Origin: Dryomyza anilis
Lineage: Eukaryota; Arthropoda; Insecta; Diptera; Dryomyzidae
DNA length: 64,000 nucleotides
Assembly: GCA_951804985.1 (NCBI GenBank)
Contig: OX638132.1
Coordinates: 92,198,696-92,262,695, forward strand
Direction of reading: 5' to 3'
The stretch's first letter is position 1. Each line of letters opens with the position of its first letter. Positions 12,001 to 25,020 of this stretch are shown in pieces. Below the pieces are notes generated by a model. The model searched no databases, had not been told where the DNA came from, and saw nothing but the letters and a program-made list of their open reading frames with translations. Position numbers and translations under genes: made by a program.

Positions 12001-15000
12001 GGTGAGGTAAGTCATGACTATATTTAGTTGCTTCGTTCCTGTTTCGCAATGTAACGTCCCATTCTGGTCTTTGCTATCCCATCCTGGCTGTGCGTTCTTC
12101 CATCGTCTTTTGTGTCTGCTTTGTACTGTGGCAAGACGCATACCACCGCGCTTGATTTCCCACCAAAAGTACTCTCGTTACCTACCCCGCTTTTATTTGC
12201 CATTCCGCTCTATTCCGTTCTACTTTGTTTCCGTTATTACTTCCTTTCAATGGGGATTTAATTGGATTTTCTGCAGCTATTATTGTCAATTATGTTCCAG
12301 TAAGCAATTCACTGCGCATTACAATGGCTGTTGTGGCTCCTGCTGCTGCCCCGCTGCTTCCGTCGCTGCATTCCTCACTGCGGCTATACCTACTTGTCAA
12401 GGACAACTCAAGGCTGTCCATGGCACAAAACGAATTAACTACAAGTGTTTATTATTCCCATTAAGACTGATTGCAACGAGAATTTTACGTTGCACAAATA
12501 CTTTCGAAATCCTGTAATTTTCAAAGTATACCAAGTACTTCAATACTTCTAAGACATGTTCTTCATTTTGCGAAACTGTTACTCATCAGGAACTACTGGA
12601 CAGTTGTGAAAAATTCATTAAGGATTTATGGCATTTCACTTTAAAAGTAACATAAAATATTATAAAATCTTCTTTGAGTATATTAAATGTTCCCAGCCTT
12701 AAACCTTTTATATGGGAATTTTTCCTTTTTCGAACTTTTCGAACTTGGTCATACATTTCATCATAATATTAGTGACTAACGCCATTATTGTTATGAATGC
12801 TATCATAAATTTCAAAAACGTTTGGTAACTGTCGAAAAAGTGTTCTTCAATATGATGAACTGTATGTGAAGAATACGTTTCATCATATTAATGAACCAAA
12901 ATATAAAATACAACATATATGTTCTTCATATTGAAGAACGCTGTTAATTGAACCAAATTTCTATAAAAATATTTTTTTTGTTCATTTTTTTGCCGTACTT
13001 CTCAGTTCTCAAGTAGTTCTTGTGTGTTATTTCTTATATAATGCTTGCTCGACATAGATAAATTAGTAAAATGTTTTATAATATATTTATTATAATGACA
13101 ACTTTTTATCAATAAAAAGTTATATTTATAAAAAATATATTTTTGAAAAAAAAATGTTTTTTCGAAATTTTTTTTTTTCGAATTAAAAATTTTAAAAAAA
13201 TATATATTTTTTCGAACAAATTTTTTTTTTAATAAATTTTTTTTCGAACAAATTTTTTTTTCGATCACTTTTTTTTTCGAAAAATTTATTTTTCGATCAT
13301 TTTTTTGAAAAAAAAATTCGGATTATTTTTTCGAAATTTTTTTTTTTTCTGGAACAAATTTTGCATAAATAAATTAAATGTTTTATAATATATTTATTGT
13401 AATTACTACTTTTTATTAATAAAATGTTATATTTATAAAAAATATATTTTGGAAAAAATATTTTTTTTTTTCGAAAAAAAAATTGTTTTCTAACATTTTT
13501 TTTTTCGAACAAAATATTTTTTTTCGAAAAATGTTTTTTTTTTTCAAACAAATTTTTTTTTTTTTCAAACACAAAAAAAAAATTTTTTTTCGATACATTT
13601 TTTTTTTTTTTTAATAAAAAAAAAATTCACAATATTTTTTTTGTACGAAAAATTTTTTTTTGACAAATTTTTTTTTGTTCGAAAAATTTTTTTCTCATAA
13701 TTTTTTTACTGTTATTTTTTAAATTAACTTTTTACAACACTTGTTTGTTTGAAAAAAAAAATTTCGAATTATTTTTATAAAAAAAAATGTTATTTAAAAA
13801 ATATTATGAACAAATTCATTAATATGACAATTCATTGTATTGAATATTATGTTCATATATATAATGAATGCATTCATTAATATGTCATTTAATAAACGGT
13901 GATCTCAATATAATGAATCTGGTAGTTGGTGAAAGAATTCATAATATTTATGAATAAATTCATCTTATTGAAGAATTTGTTTTTTCTGTGTAGGGGTGAT
14001 TATAGTAAAACGAAGTATGTTTATCTGATTCGGAATGATTGCTTTTTCATATTCATTTAATATTTTATTGTAAATGCCATGTATCATAAATACACTACTC
14101 AATAATACGAGAAAATGTTTACCATGGACTTCCCTGATATCAAATCTATAAAACTCGCGCTTGCTGATTTTGACTGCATACTCAGTTTTTTCTACAACAT
14201 AACGTTTTTAGGAAAATGGCTATCGATATTTTACGTCCTTTACAGGTTTTTTTTTGTTGACTATTTTGGATGATTTTTTTAGCATTTTGATTCTAATTAT
14301 AAATAAGAATATTGTTTATAGTTATATAGTACAAAATTCAGGCTAACGATGAAAAATACTAACTTTTTTGTATCTATTCTCATTTTTAAAATATTCCCTA
14401 TCAACACAGTTTTCGTTTAAAACTGTTTAATTTTAAAATGTTTATATATTTTGCATAATATATACTACATAATAGGAAAAAACTGAGTATGCAATAAGAA
14501 GAAACATATTTTATATATGAAGTAATGATATTTTCAGATTGCGAGCATTAGTATTTTTTTTTTTTTTTTGAAAATTGATCATATAAATTTTATACACATT
14601 TTTATTTTTATTTTTTATTAAGTTCACAGGGCATATTTTAAATAGTGACTCAATTAGAAAACAGTTAGTAATTTTGATAGTTAGTTTGGACTATGATTAC
14701 CATAAATCATATTTTTTTTTTTGTTAATTATTAAGTCCAACATGTTGACTAGCCATAACTTATGGAAATGTTTATGTTGTACGATATAAATGTATTGTGG
14801 AGACACTAAATGTCTTGCCATATATGTCAAACATTATGGTATGACTAAAATGTCCCTATAAAGTCTGACATGACTTTGACGTCTCGAAATAAATTCAAAT
14901 AAAAATAATTACATACAATTATTTATTTCATCAATTTTTAATTTCAAATAGCGTTGAAATATTTTATTTAATAAATTCGCAGTGCAAAAAAATGTGACAC

Positions 15001-18000
15001 ATGGTGGCGCGAGTGCAAAATATAAGTTTTCGAAAAAATTTGTGACATAACTGGACCAAATCGATTTTGTTGACATAAACATAAAATTTGTCTGTTATAA
15101 ACATGAACATAAGACATTTTTTTATCATTTATACTCAAAAATCAAAAATTTAAAATCAAAACTTTTCGAGTTTAGATCTAAATATCTTATAAACTTATTA
15201 TAATATTAGCATTCATTAGTATACTAAAATTAGCATAGACAATTAAAAGAAAAATTGCGTTTAAATTTTTTTGTTAAACCATTTTTGCAAAGAACTGTAT
15301 TTTTTATTCTAAGTAGTGGGTGAGAACAGCTTAACAATACTTTTGCAAATTTCTCAAAAACGTTATGTATTTGGAAAAAAAACTGGGAATATAGTCAAAA
15401 TTAGAACCAACGAATTATATAGAATTAATGTATAGCAAATCAATAACAAAAAATCATGTTGGGTAGTGATATTATTATTACCCAGAAAATGAAGAAGTAA
15501 AACTATTTTAAAAATCAATAATTGTTTTGCAATAGTAATTGACTAGTTTTAGTTTACTTACCCTTATTTTGTAAATCGAAACGAAAAGTGACTTGTCAAA
15601 AATGTTCATTTCGTCGTCGTTTTTATTTCATTTAATACAAAAAATTCTATCCCATGTTTTTTTTTGACGAATCACTTTTCGTTTTACAAAATAATGGGGT
15701 AGGTAATAATATTTTCTTTAATTTCTTCAAAAGCTGGTATACTTTATACCTTAAAGCAAATGGAAATTAAGTTCAGAATCATATCATACTCTGATCGTAT
15801 TTGACTATCTGCCTTCAATTTACAAAGTGACACTTTTTGAGGTTGCTATTCTGATCAGAGTTTTCGATCTAATCTCTTATCTATTATTCTAATCTTAATT
15901 CAATCGAGGTATATTTGAATATTTCCGAACATTTTCATTAGGTCAATAACTGGTTAGTCCAATAATATTAGTTCTGCCTTCAACTGTTTGCCTTCAATTC
16001 ATAATGCATGTCTTGTTGAGCTTGATACACTGATCATACTTCCCGATCTGAACTCTTATCCTAATCTTATTTCATTCGATGTTTACTTGAATGCATCTGG
16101 AAATTCTGCAACTATCAATAATTGATTAATTCAATAACGTATTTAGTTAGTTTTAGTTCTGGAATGACAATATCCAATAACGTTTCCACGTAAAGTATGG
16201 ATCAGGTTACCTGACGTGAATTTAACTATAGGCTTACCATGATCGACCCCTAATAGGATTAATTTAAGAGGCTTTTCTTATTGATTCCCTCTTTTGTTTT
16301 CATCAGGAACTTATAATCTAACAATTTCCACTCGAATACTTCTTAGTCTATTCCTTTCCCACCCGACTACGCCTTTTTTTACCCAAATTTGGACAGATTT
16401 ATATGCAGAGATTTTCAATTATTCTTAGTAATTGAGTTACTCAATATTTTAAACATTACAGCTTGAGGCATTCATTAAAGACTTTGATGAGAACGGTCCC
16501 AACTCTGTGGGTACTGATTTGGACCGTGGCATGCGTCTTATGGATCCGTATGGCACTAAACTAAATAAGTTTGAAGATCGTCGCATCGAACTGGGTAAGT
16601 TGCAGACCAATAATTCATTTTTTGGCGATAACTCTTTTGAGTTTTTATTGTTCTGGCCCAAAACCCATCAACCAACACTTAACAATGTCCTGCATTTGTT
16701 TGGTATTTTTGTGCTTCCTGTTACTCCTGTTACACACAGCAAACGCTGAAAAGCTGTTCGATATGCCGATGGCGGACTATAATGAGTTTGCCAGAGTCAA
16801 AACCGATTACGAAGGCATGCAATTGGTAAGTGCTACTTTCGCCAGTGCAAACATCAAACAATAAAGTACAAATTTTTTAATTAACTTATGACAAGGCATT
16901 GCCAGATACAAATAACTAGTTGGCATAAATTTGTGTTTATCTCCAACAGGTCTACAGACTGTACAAGAGTCAGAAATTGGGTCGAGAAGGCTGGTCCAAG
17001 ACGTTATGGGCTGATTTGGATCCACAAGTACTGACGGATGGCGTTGAAAGTTATTTGAAAGAATTTCGCAAACTTTCAAAGGCGGTAAGTAATTTTCGGC
17101 AATGAAACTTTCGTAATTAGTTTGCTTAAGAAATGAATGGATGGCTGGATGGATGGATAGATGGCAGAATGGATGGATGTCTGGACGGTCGGTCGGCCAG
17201 CAAGTGGATGAAAACTTAAGCTTGAAGCATTTGCCCGGTTTTACAAGGTGGGGGGAAACGATTTGTTATAACTGTGTCACTTGACTTGGCTTCGTGAGGA
17301 AGTTTGCGCCTTTGCAGGTGTTTTTTGAGATTTGTTTATGTCCTGTGGCAGCCGGACGGAAGTATGCGAACAGCAACTCAATTTTCACTTCAACTGATTA
17401 TAGTAAATTGATTTGTTTAGCTGGTTAACAAGTTTCCCAGCAATAATGGTTTTTAAACTTTTTGAGCAGCACACAAATTTGTCTGGGTTTGCTCTACAAT
17501 AGAAGAGGTCAGAAAGAATGCTGTCAAAATGATTTCCATCCGTTGTGCAGATAAAACTTTGAAATTTGATTAGTTAGAATAGCAATTAATTCTAAAATAA
17601 TATTGTGATTGCATCAAGTATTTCGAAATTCAAATATATATTTTTGTATTTTTTTTTTAAAGACCTGAAAATAATTAAAACCATTGTGGTTGTGCATTGA
17701 CAGGCAAATTGACAGCCATGCCACCACAATGGTCAACACGTAACGGTCTGTTTGCGTTCTGCGTGGAAATATTAATTTCAGCTTCCAACCATTTAGTGCC
17801 ATACAAATTTCTCGCGCCCGCCCTTTCGTCTGACAAACCAGTCGACGTTTTAGTAAATTTACGTTTCGTTTGTGCTTTGGTCATGGTGCCAATTTAGCAT
17901 TTTCGGCTAGCGACATAAAATACCATGCAGTCTGTCCACCAGTCCATGCCCACACACGGTAAGTGCATTTTCGGGCGTAACTGAAATATATATTTTATCA

Positions 18001-20203
18001 ACTAGGGATGTGCATCAGAAGCGTCGAATTGCGTTTGAAACAGTACACTTTGATTAAAGCACGATAACGGATTTATAACTGTGTACAGTCAGGAATCGGC
18101 ATTTTCTTTATTTGAGAGTCAATAAAATGGTGGAAAACCCCTCCTCAAGAAACTTCTTTCTTTTTCCATGGAAACAGATTAGGTTTAAGATTTTTCAATT
18201 GCTCATTTATGAGTAGAAAAAGACTCTTAAAACTTGGATAAAGGTCACGGTTTTATGATAACAAAATTTCTCAAATATAAGACCTATTAATTCTTCAAAA
18301 AAAATTATCCGCGATCTAAGTATGCTTTTTATAGTTTCACATATAATAGATACATTTATTGAATTATGAAATCTGTATGTGTTCTGCTATAAATAATAGG
18401 TCAACCTTAAAATTAATATTTTTTGTTTTTGACTGGTCATAACTTTGCTCAGATTAATCCAAATTTTATGTGGTTTATTTCAAAATATTAGCTGAAGTAT
18501 TCCCAATGGAATACAAAAGAAATGTGATCAAAAAGTCAAATCTCTAAAAAGATAAAAACCAAAATATGTAGAAAAACACGAGAATCGTCATATATTTAAT
18601 AATAATTTAAAAACTGAAGGCAATCTGAAAAAACTGATTATGAGTTCGTGATTAGAATCTAGAAGTCCATCGGAAAATCGCACTAAGATCGTGGATAAAT
18701 ACAAAAGGCCTTAAAAGGCTTGTTCTTGCATCGGCTGATTAAGCAGACAAACGGGGAGTTTGTAACAAAAACTTCATATTTTCTGCACGGCCCAAAAATA
18801 TGCCGGGAATCTCAATTCGAAATTTTATTAATTTGTATAACGCTACCCATAACATCTATTTATCTGCCTCGGAAAGATACCCGAAATATTCTTGAAAAAT
18901 ACAAGACATAAAATATATGGTACTACTCTTAAAGTATTCCCAAAAACTTATTTTTTATAAAAACATTTTTTAATGACACTTATACGCATTATAACATTTA
19001 AATATGATTTTTTTTATATATAAATTTTCCGTGGCCTCCCAATATAATCCTAAATACGATACTTTTTCTGGGAGATCACAAAAAAACACAAATGTGTCTG
19101 TCATCTTTTTTACTTTAATTTCACAACATTTGAAATACAATTTTTGTTTAGTCCTGAAAAATATTCGGTAGAATAAAGAAGAAAATAGTCAGGCAAACAG
19201 CAGTTTTTTGATATGAAATCATATATTTTAAGGAAGCTTTTAGGTAGTTAAATGTGAACAAAACCTAATTCCTATTTCAATGCAAAATGGTAGATATAGG
19301 GTATGATATGCAGATACATGCTCTGGTAGGCAACAAGCATCATTTCATGATTTAGAGAATGGACTAGTTTGTAGGTATTAGATATTTTATCAGAATACAA
19401 CATTTTTATTATAACTGTGCCGGTTAAAAATGGTTTATTCTAGTGAAAAAGCATACTTGAACTGTTTTTGTACAGTCTCAAACTTGAAAAAGATTGGAGG
19501 CAATTATACCATGGAAAACAAAGGAATTAATCTGTAGAAATATTCTTATTTCATAATTGTTTTATGTCATTACCTTTTATATATATATATTCTATATATA
19601 ATAGTTTCTGGGCTGCTTTGAAGTAGATTTGAAGCAGAATGTTGGAAGCTATTTGTATGCTGCATAGCCAGACAACATGCAGGTTTTTAAACAAAATACG
19701 TCTTTGTCTACCGAAAACGTGCAGAAAATCTGCCTTCTTTGTATGGTTTTGTCAAATTTTACTTTGTCTAGGGAAGTAAATAGAGATTCGAAAATGTCTG
19801 CAAATTAAAATCTGCTATAGGTAACACACATTGTTCCTAAATATGGCAATCAACATATTTCAAAATCTGAAAATACCATGGCAAATTTATGAAATATTAT
19901 ACACAGAAAAAAATCATCATTATATTGATGAATTTCTTTCTTCAAACCATGATTCATTGTATTAAAGAACGATTCATAATATTGATAACTACAAAACATC
20001 AAGGTTATGAATTCATTCTCAATTTGATGAATGACCGAAAAAGTGTTTATTAGTATGATCAACTGTATGTGAGGAATACGTTTCATCATATTAATTAACA
20101 AATACATAAAATGCAAAATATATGTACATCATATTGAAGAATTTTGTTCATTAAACATAATTTTAATCAAGATATATTTTTTTCGTTCATTTTTTGTCAC
20201 ACT

Positions 20204-20260
<57 letters not shown>

Positions 20261-23200
20261 GGAGACAAGCTAAGAAGATGAAAAAAACTCGAATACAAAA
20301 TCAAAAACACAGAAACAAAAGCAAAAATCAAACACAAATACAAACACAAGAGAAAAATAAAAACTAAACAAAATATGGTAATACAAAAACAAAAGCAAAT
20401 CAAAATCAAAAGCAAAAGCACAAAAGCAAAACACAAAATCAAAAATACAAAAACAAAAGCAAAGACACTGAAACAAAATCAAAAACACAAAAGCAAAAAA
20501 CACAAAATCAAAACAAAAAAATAAAGAAAACACAAAATCAAAGACACAAACAAAACCAAAAACACAAAATCAAAAGCAAAAACACAAAATCCAAAGAAAA
20601 AACACAAAAGCAAAACACAAAAGCAAAAACACAAATATAAAAGACAAAAAACCTCTGCACGAAATTTACTTAAAATTTGGAATATATATATATATATGGT
20701 AGAAACCCACCCAACATAACAAAATCTTTGCACGAGTCGCGCACGGGTCCAGCTAGTTTCTTATATAATGCTTGCTCGACATTCATTAATTAGTAAAATG
20801 TTTTATAATATATTTATAACTAGCTGGACCCGTACACGACTCGTGCCAAGATTTTGTGAATTCAAAGATATGGAGCGATTTAATTAATATAAAAAACATT
20901 TTTATTATTTATATCATGGACCCATGCTTCACTGTGGACGTTTTTTTATTGGTTTTATAAATGTAGTAAACAAAACAAAAATAATTCTCCGCTAAAACAG
21001 CTTAGATTTTCCCCAGTAGAAATCTTCCCCGTAAAATTCTTCCGCATATAACGCTTTCCCGTAGAATTCTTCCCGGTAGAATGGTTCCCGGTAGAACTCT
21101 TTCCCGTAGAATTCTTCCCCGTAGAGTTTTTCCCAGTAGAAGTTTTAGTGTGGTGGGTTTTAATGTGGTGAGTTTCGGTGTGCTGAGTTAATGTGTGGTG
21201 AATTTTGGTGTGGTGAGTTTAAGTATGGTGAGTTTTAGTGTCGTGAAATTTAAGTGTGGTGAAATTTTAGTGTAGGTAGTTTTAGTGTGGTGAATTATAG
21301 TGTGGTGAGTTTTAGTGTGGTGAATTTTAGTGTGCTGAGTTTTAGTGTAGTGAATTTTCGAGTGGTGAGTTTTAGTGTGGTTAATTTTATTGTGTTGCAT
21401 TATGGTGTGGTGGGTTTTTGTGTGGCTCACCAGTTTTTTACTGTGTGGTGAATTTTAGTGTGGTGAGTTTTAGTATTGAAATTTAGGTTGTATGGGAGAT
21501 GCCACGCCTCTTTGTCCAATCCCGCCCATATATATCCTATGACACTCTCCGGACTCCATAGTATCCTGGTGCAAAATGTCAGTTAAATCGGTTCAGCGGT
21601 TTAGACGTGATGCTGGAACAAACAGACAGACAGACAGACAGACTGACAGACGGACCAAGAGTTTTATATATATAGATAGGATTACAACATTTTATTAATA
21701 AAAAGTTATATATAAAAATTGGTTTGAAAACTTGATAAAGTTGAAATTTTGAAAAAATGAAAAAAAAAATATTTTTTTGAATTTTTAACGGATAAAATTA
21801 TTTAAAAAAAAAAAAAAATGTTTTACGATTTTTTTTGTAATTATTTTTTTCGTATTTTATTTTCTGACAAAATGTGTTGATTCCTGCTTGCAATCTGCTG
21901 TGTTGTCTGCCTTTTGCCTGCCTGTTCTCGTCTTTTTTGACCGGGGAATTACAAATTTTTAGATATTCCGTTTTCTGATTGCAAATAAAAAATGAGCCTA
22001 TTATCGCTAAAATATTTTTCGCGATTCATATCTCGCTCGTGTGCATCACTGTGTAAACCAAAAACTAAACTGCCCGAGCTTTTGCATATGCACACACAGT
22101 TGACAGTCACGCGGACGGGCACGCGACCATTTGCATTGTACTCCAGCCTGCAGCCGCCCAGCCGCCATCCGAGGCCGACCGACCGCTCTGCAATAATTCA
22201 CACGAATTAAGCACGAAAACCGCAGTCGCGAGCTAATATTGTTTCAACTGATTTTCAGAGAAATCGCCCCGTGCCACTTGTTTAAACATGAGTTGCTTCT
22301 AATGAAGCCACTACGCGCGCGTGTGTCCACAATTTAAATTTATTTAATTTCGTTCACTAAATGACTTTGGCTTTGGGTGCTTTTCATGCGACAGGTGCGT
22401 CTACTGGCCGTCGGCCAAATGCTGGAGCTGCAGATGAAGCAGTTCAAAAGCACGGTGCCGCTGATGGTCAGCCTGAAGAACGAGGCGTTGCGCGAACGTC
22501 ACTGGCTGCAATTGATGGAGAAGACGGGCCAATCGTTTGACATGTCGCCAGCGCGTTTCACGCTCGAAAACATGTTCGGCATGCAGCTGCATAAGTATCA
22601 GGTACGACGACGACAACGGCTCCTCCGTTTAAGGAATTAGTTGGTTGCACTTTTATTTTACATCATCTTTGCTTTCGTCCAACTCTCTGTAACAACAACA
22701 GGAAATCGCAGAACAAATTCTAAATAATGCCATCAAGGAGTTGGCCATCGAGCGCGGCGTCAAGAATGTCGAGGAGACCTGGGCTACGATGGCCTTTAAA
22801 ACGCACAAGCACTACAAGGGTACCGAGGACCGCGGCTATACGTTGGGCGCAACGGACGAGATAATCCAGGTGCTCGAGGATAATTCAATGAATCTTCAGT
22901 CTATGGGTGCATCACAGTAAGTTGTTCGAGACTAGTGGCGAGTATAGTAATGAACAAAAAGAACTCTGCACCGTGAAAATTAATGTAGTAAATTTACTGC
23001 ATTTATGTATTTGTTTTGAAAAAATATTAAGTCTACTACATCATATTAGTTTTTTTTTTTCATTATATTTGACGTGATCATGAAAATATATTTACCAAAT
23101 ACTTTAAAAAGTTTTTATAAGAATCGGTTTTGATAAAATATATAAATTGGGTTTAAATAAATACAGAATTCAATTAAAAATAAATGCAATCGTATATTTT

Positions 23201-24964
23201 CTACATATTTACAGTATTTAAATAAATAAAAAATAATAACTAGCAATTCTCATGCATTTTAAAGTTAAATAAATACAGTTTGAAGTACAAATAAAAACAA
23301 ATGTAGTATTTTTTCATATATTACTAAACAAAATTAATGTAAAATATAATAAACTTTATACTAATGTAGTAAAATATGTATTATTATATATAATTTATGT
23401 ACTTGTTTTTTTTTCACAAAAAAAACAACTATAGCTAATGTAGTAAAATAAATACATTTGCTTTTGAAATATAAATCAAATACATATGTACTTATTTTAA
23501 ACAACTACTTTTTTTCATTTTGCTATTATATAGAAATAAATTTCCTTGAGTTCACTTTATGTCGCTAATTTTTTCCTTTGTTTTTCTCGTTGTTAATGTC
23601 ATTTACAGATTCATTGGGCCCTTCCTGGAAACCGTCAATAAATGGGAGCGCGCCTTGGCGCTGGTCTACGAAATCATCGATGAATGGCAGGTGGTGCAGC
23701 GCAAGTGGCTTTATTTGGAGGGTATTTTCATAGGCGGCGATATACGCGGCCAGCTACCTGAGGAAGCAAAGAAATTCGATGATATTGACAAAGCATATCG
23801 TAGAGTGAGTTATATAACCAAGAGAAAATATGTTTATATTGTATTGAGTTGTCCATAAATAACGAGAGTAAGAACGTACATAAAAGTATTTTCAGTCTGG
23901 TTATTCTATTCTTAATCTTTCATTGCTCTATTGCATGATGATGTTGTTTTTCTTGACAACCCAATGTACACCGAGTTGTACATTTTTTTTTTGTATTTTA
24001 TCACATTTTATTACATTTTAAGTACATTTGTGTTTATTGGAATTGATTTTACTACATAATGTATTATAAAATAGTTTTGTCTACATACTGCATAAACTGC
24101 AAAACTTTTTGTTGCCTAAATTTTGTTTTTTCTACACACAGAACAATCCTCTTTTAGCATAGGATTGGAAGAATGAAAATGTTAGTTGTACCAACTTACT
24201 TCATTCGGTTAAATCGAATTGTCTTGAAATATTAGCCTATACACACACCCAATTGTTCTAAATCAGTACTAAATTTTTCTAAAATAGTTCGAAATTGGTT
24301 GTAGTCCAAATTACAACTCTTTTAGTTTTGACAATCACATCCGACGAAGCGGTTGAAAGAACCGAATAAGTTGGTTAAGCAATGAGTTGGTTGGCGCAAC
24401 AAAACTCTATTCCGTGTGTACATATTAATGCAATTTATATAATTACAGAATATATTAAAAATATTCGCATATTTAGTATGTATTTACATATTGCTAGAAA
24501 TTTCAATATATACAAAATGTAGTTATTTTTAATACATATGTAGTTAATTTAGTACACACCCACACGATATCGTTTTAAGTCCAAATTATCGATTTGATAC
24601 TCTATAATAAAACGAGTAATATAAGGTTTTCGATAAAAAACGAAGCTGTTTAAAATAATATTGCTCATTTTGTCATTAAAGATATCGAGTTGATATCGAT
24701 ATCGAGTTGATATTGTCGAAAAGAAATATTATTTGTTCTTTAATTTTTTTTATTAGAAAATATTGTAATGCAGGTACACAAATCAATTTAAAAATATTTT
24801 GTGTTTTATATCGTCAATTTTCCAATAATATATCGAATTTAAAAATGAGCATGAAATGGTTTACAGTGCAGTAAATTAGTAAAGTAGTTGTTTTTCAAAA
24901 AAAAAAATAAAACTACATCAATGTAGTAAAAACAAATACATGTGCTTTTGAATTTTTATTTATT

Positions 24965-25020
<56 letters not shown>

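Larger units (their letters stand above)
12007..16461 (+). other. Dynein intron, 4.5 kb
   Basis: 12007-12740 holds nothing recognised; an open frame of 167 codons there has no family resemblance. Then an ACACAG-family MITE with its A/T core (12740-13991), a hairpin MITE (15556-15704) and a tandem duplication (15785-16170). 13992-15555 is AT-rich without a recognised feature. Confidence 0.75.
19901..21900 (+). mobile_element. ACACAG-family MITE, copy 2, interrupted twice
   Basis: A-type end acacagaaaaaaatcatc at 19901 and A arm to about 20205. The element resumes at 20757 (ttcttatataatgcttgctcg) to 20819 and again at 21677 (aggattacaac...aataaaaagttat). The core with poly-A/T follows; the B end was not found. 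Confidence 0.75.
17085..22394 (+). other. Dynein intron, 5.3 kb (largest)
   Basis: Contains a GGAT microsatellite (17125-17200), an ACACAG-family MITE (19901-about 21900) with two insertions including a Helitron, and an AT microsatellite. 17220-19900 and 21900-22394 hold nothing recognised. The last part is G/C-richer (22040-22200) and open for 72 codons, without resemblance to a known protein. Confidence 0.75.

Noticed and set aside
12014..12517. Intron frame of 167 residues
   Set aside because: No recognisable domain, no splice context, Cys/Phe-rich low-complexity composition.
13002..13598. Lys/Phe-rich antisense open frames
   Set aside because: They translate poly-A/T core of a MITE; the same holds for 36590-36775.
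20203..20733. Phe/Cys-rich hydrophobic antisense frames
   Set aside because: They translate the AAAATCAAAAGC repeat array, not membrane proteins.
22377..22640. Independent small gene starting at ATG 22377
   Set aside because: The ATG lies in an intron; 22395-22601 is a dynein exon with proper splice sites and frame.
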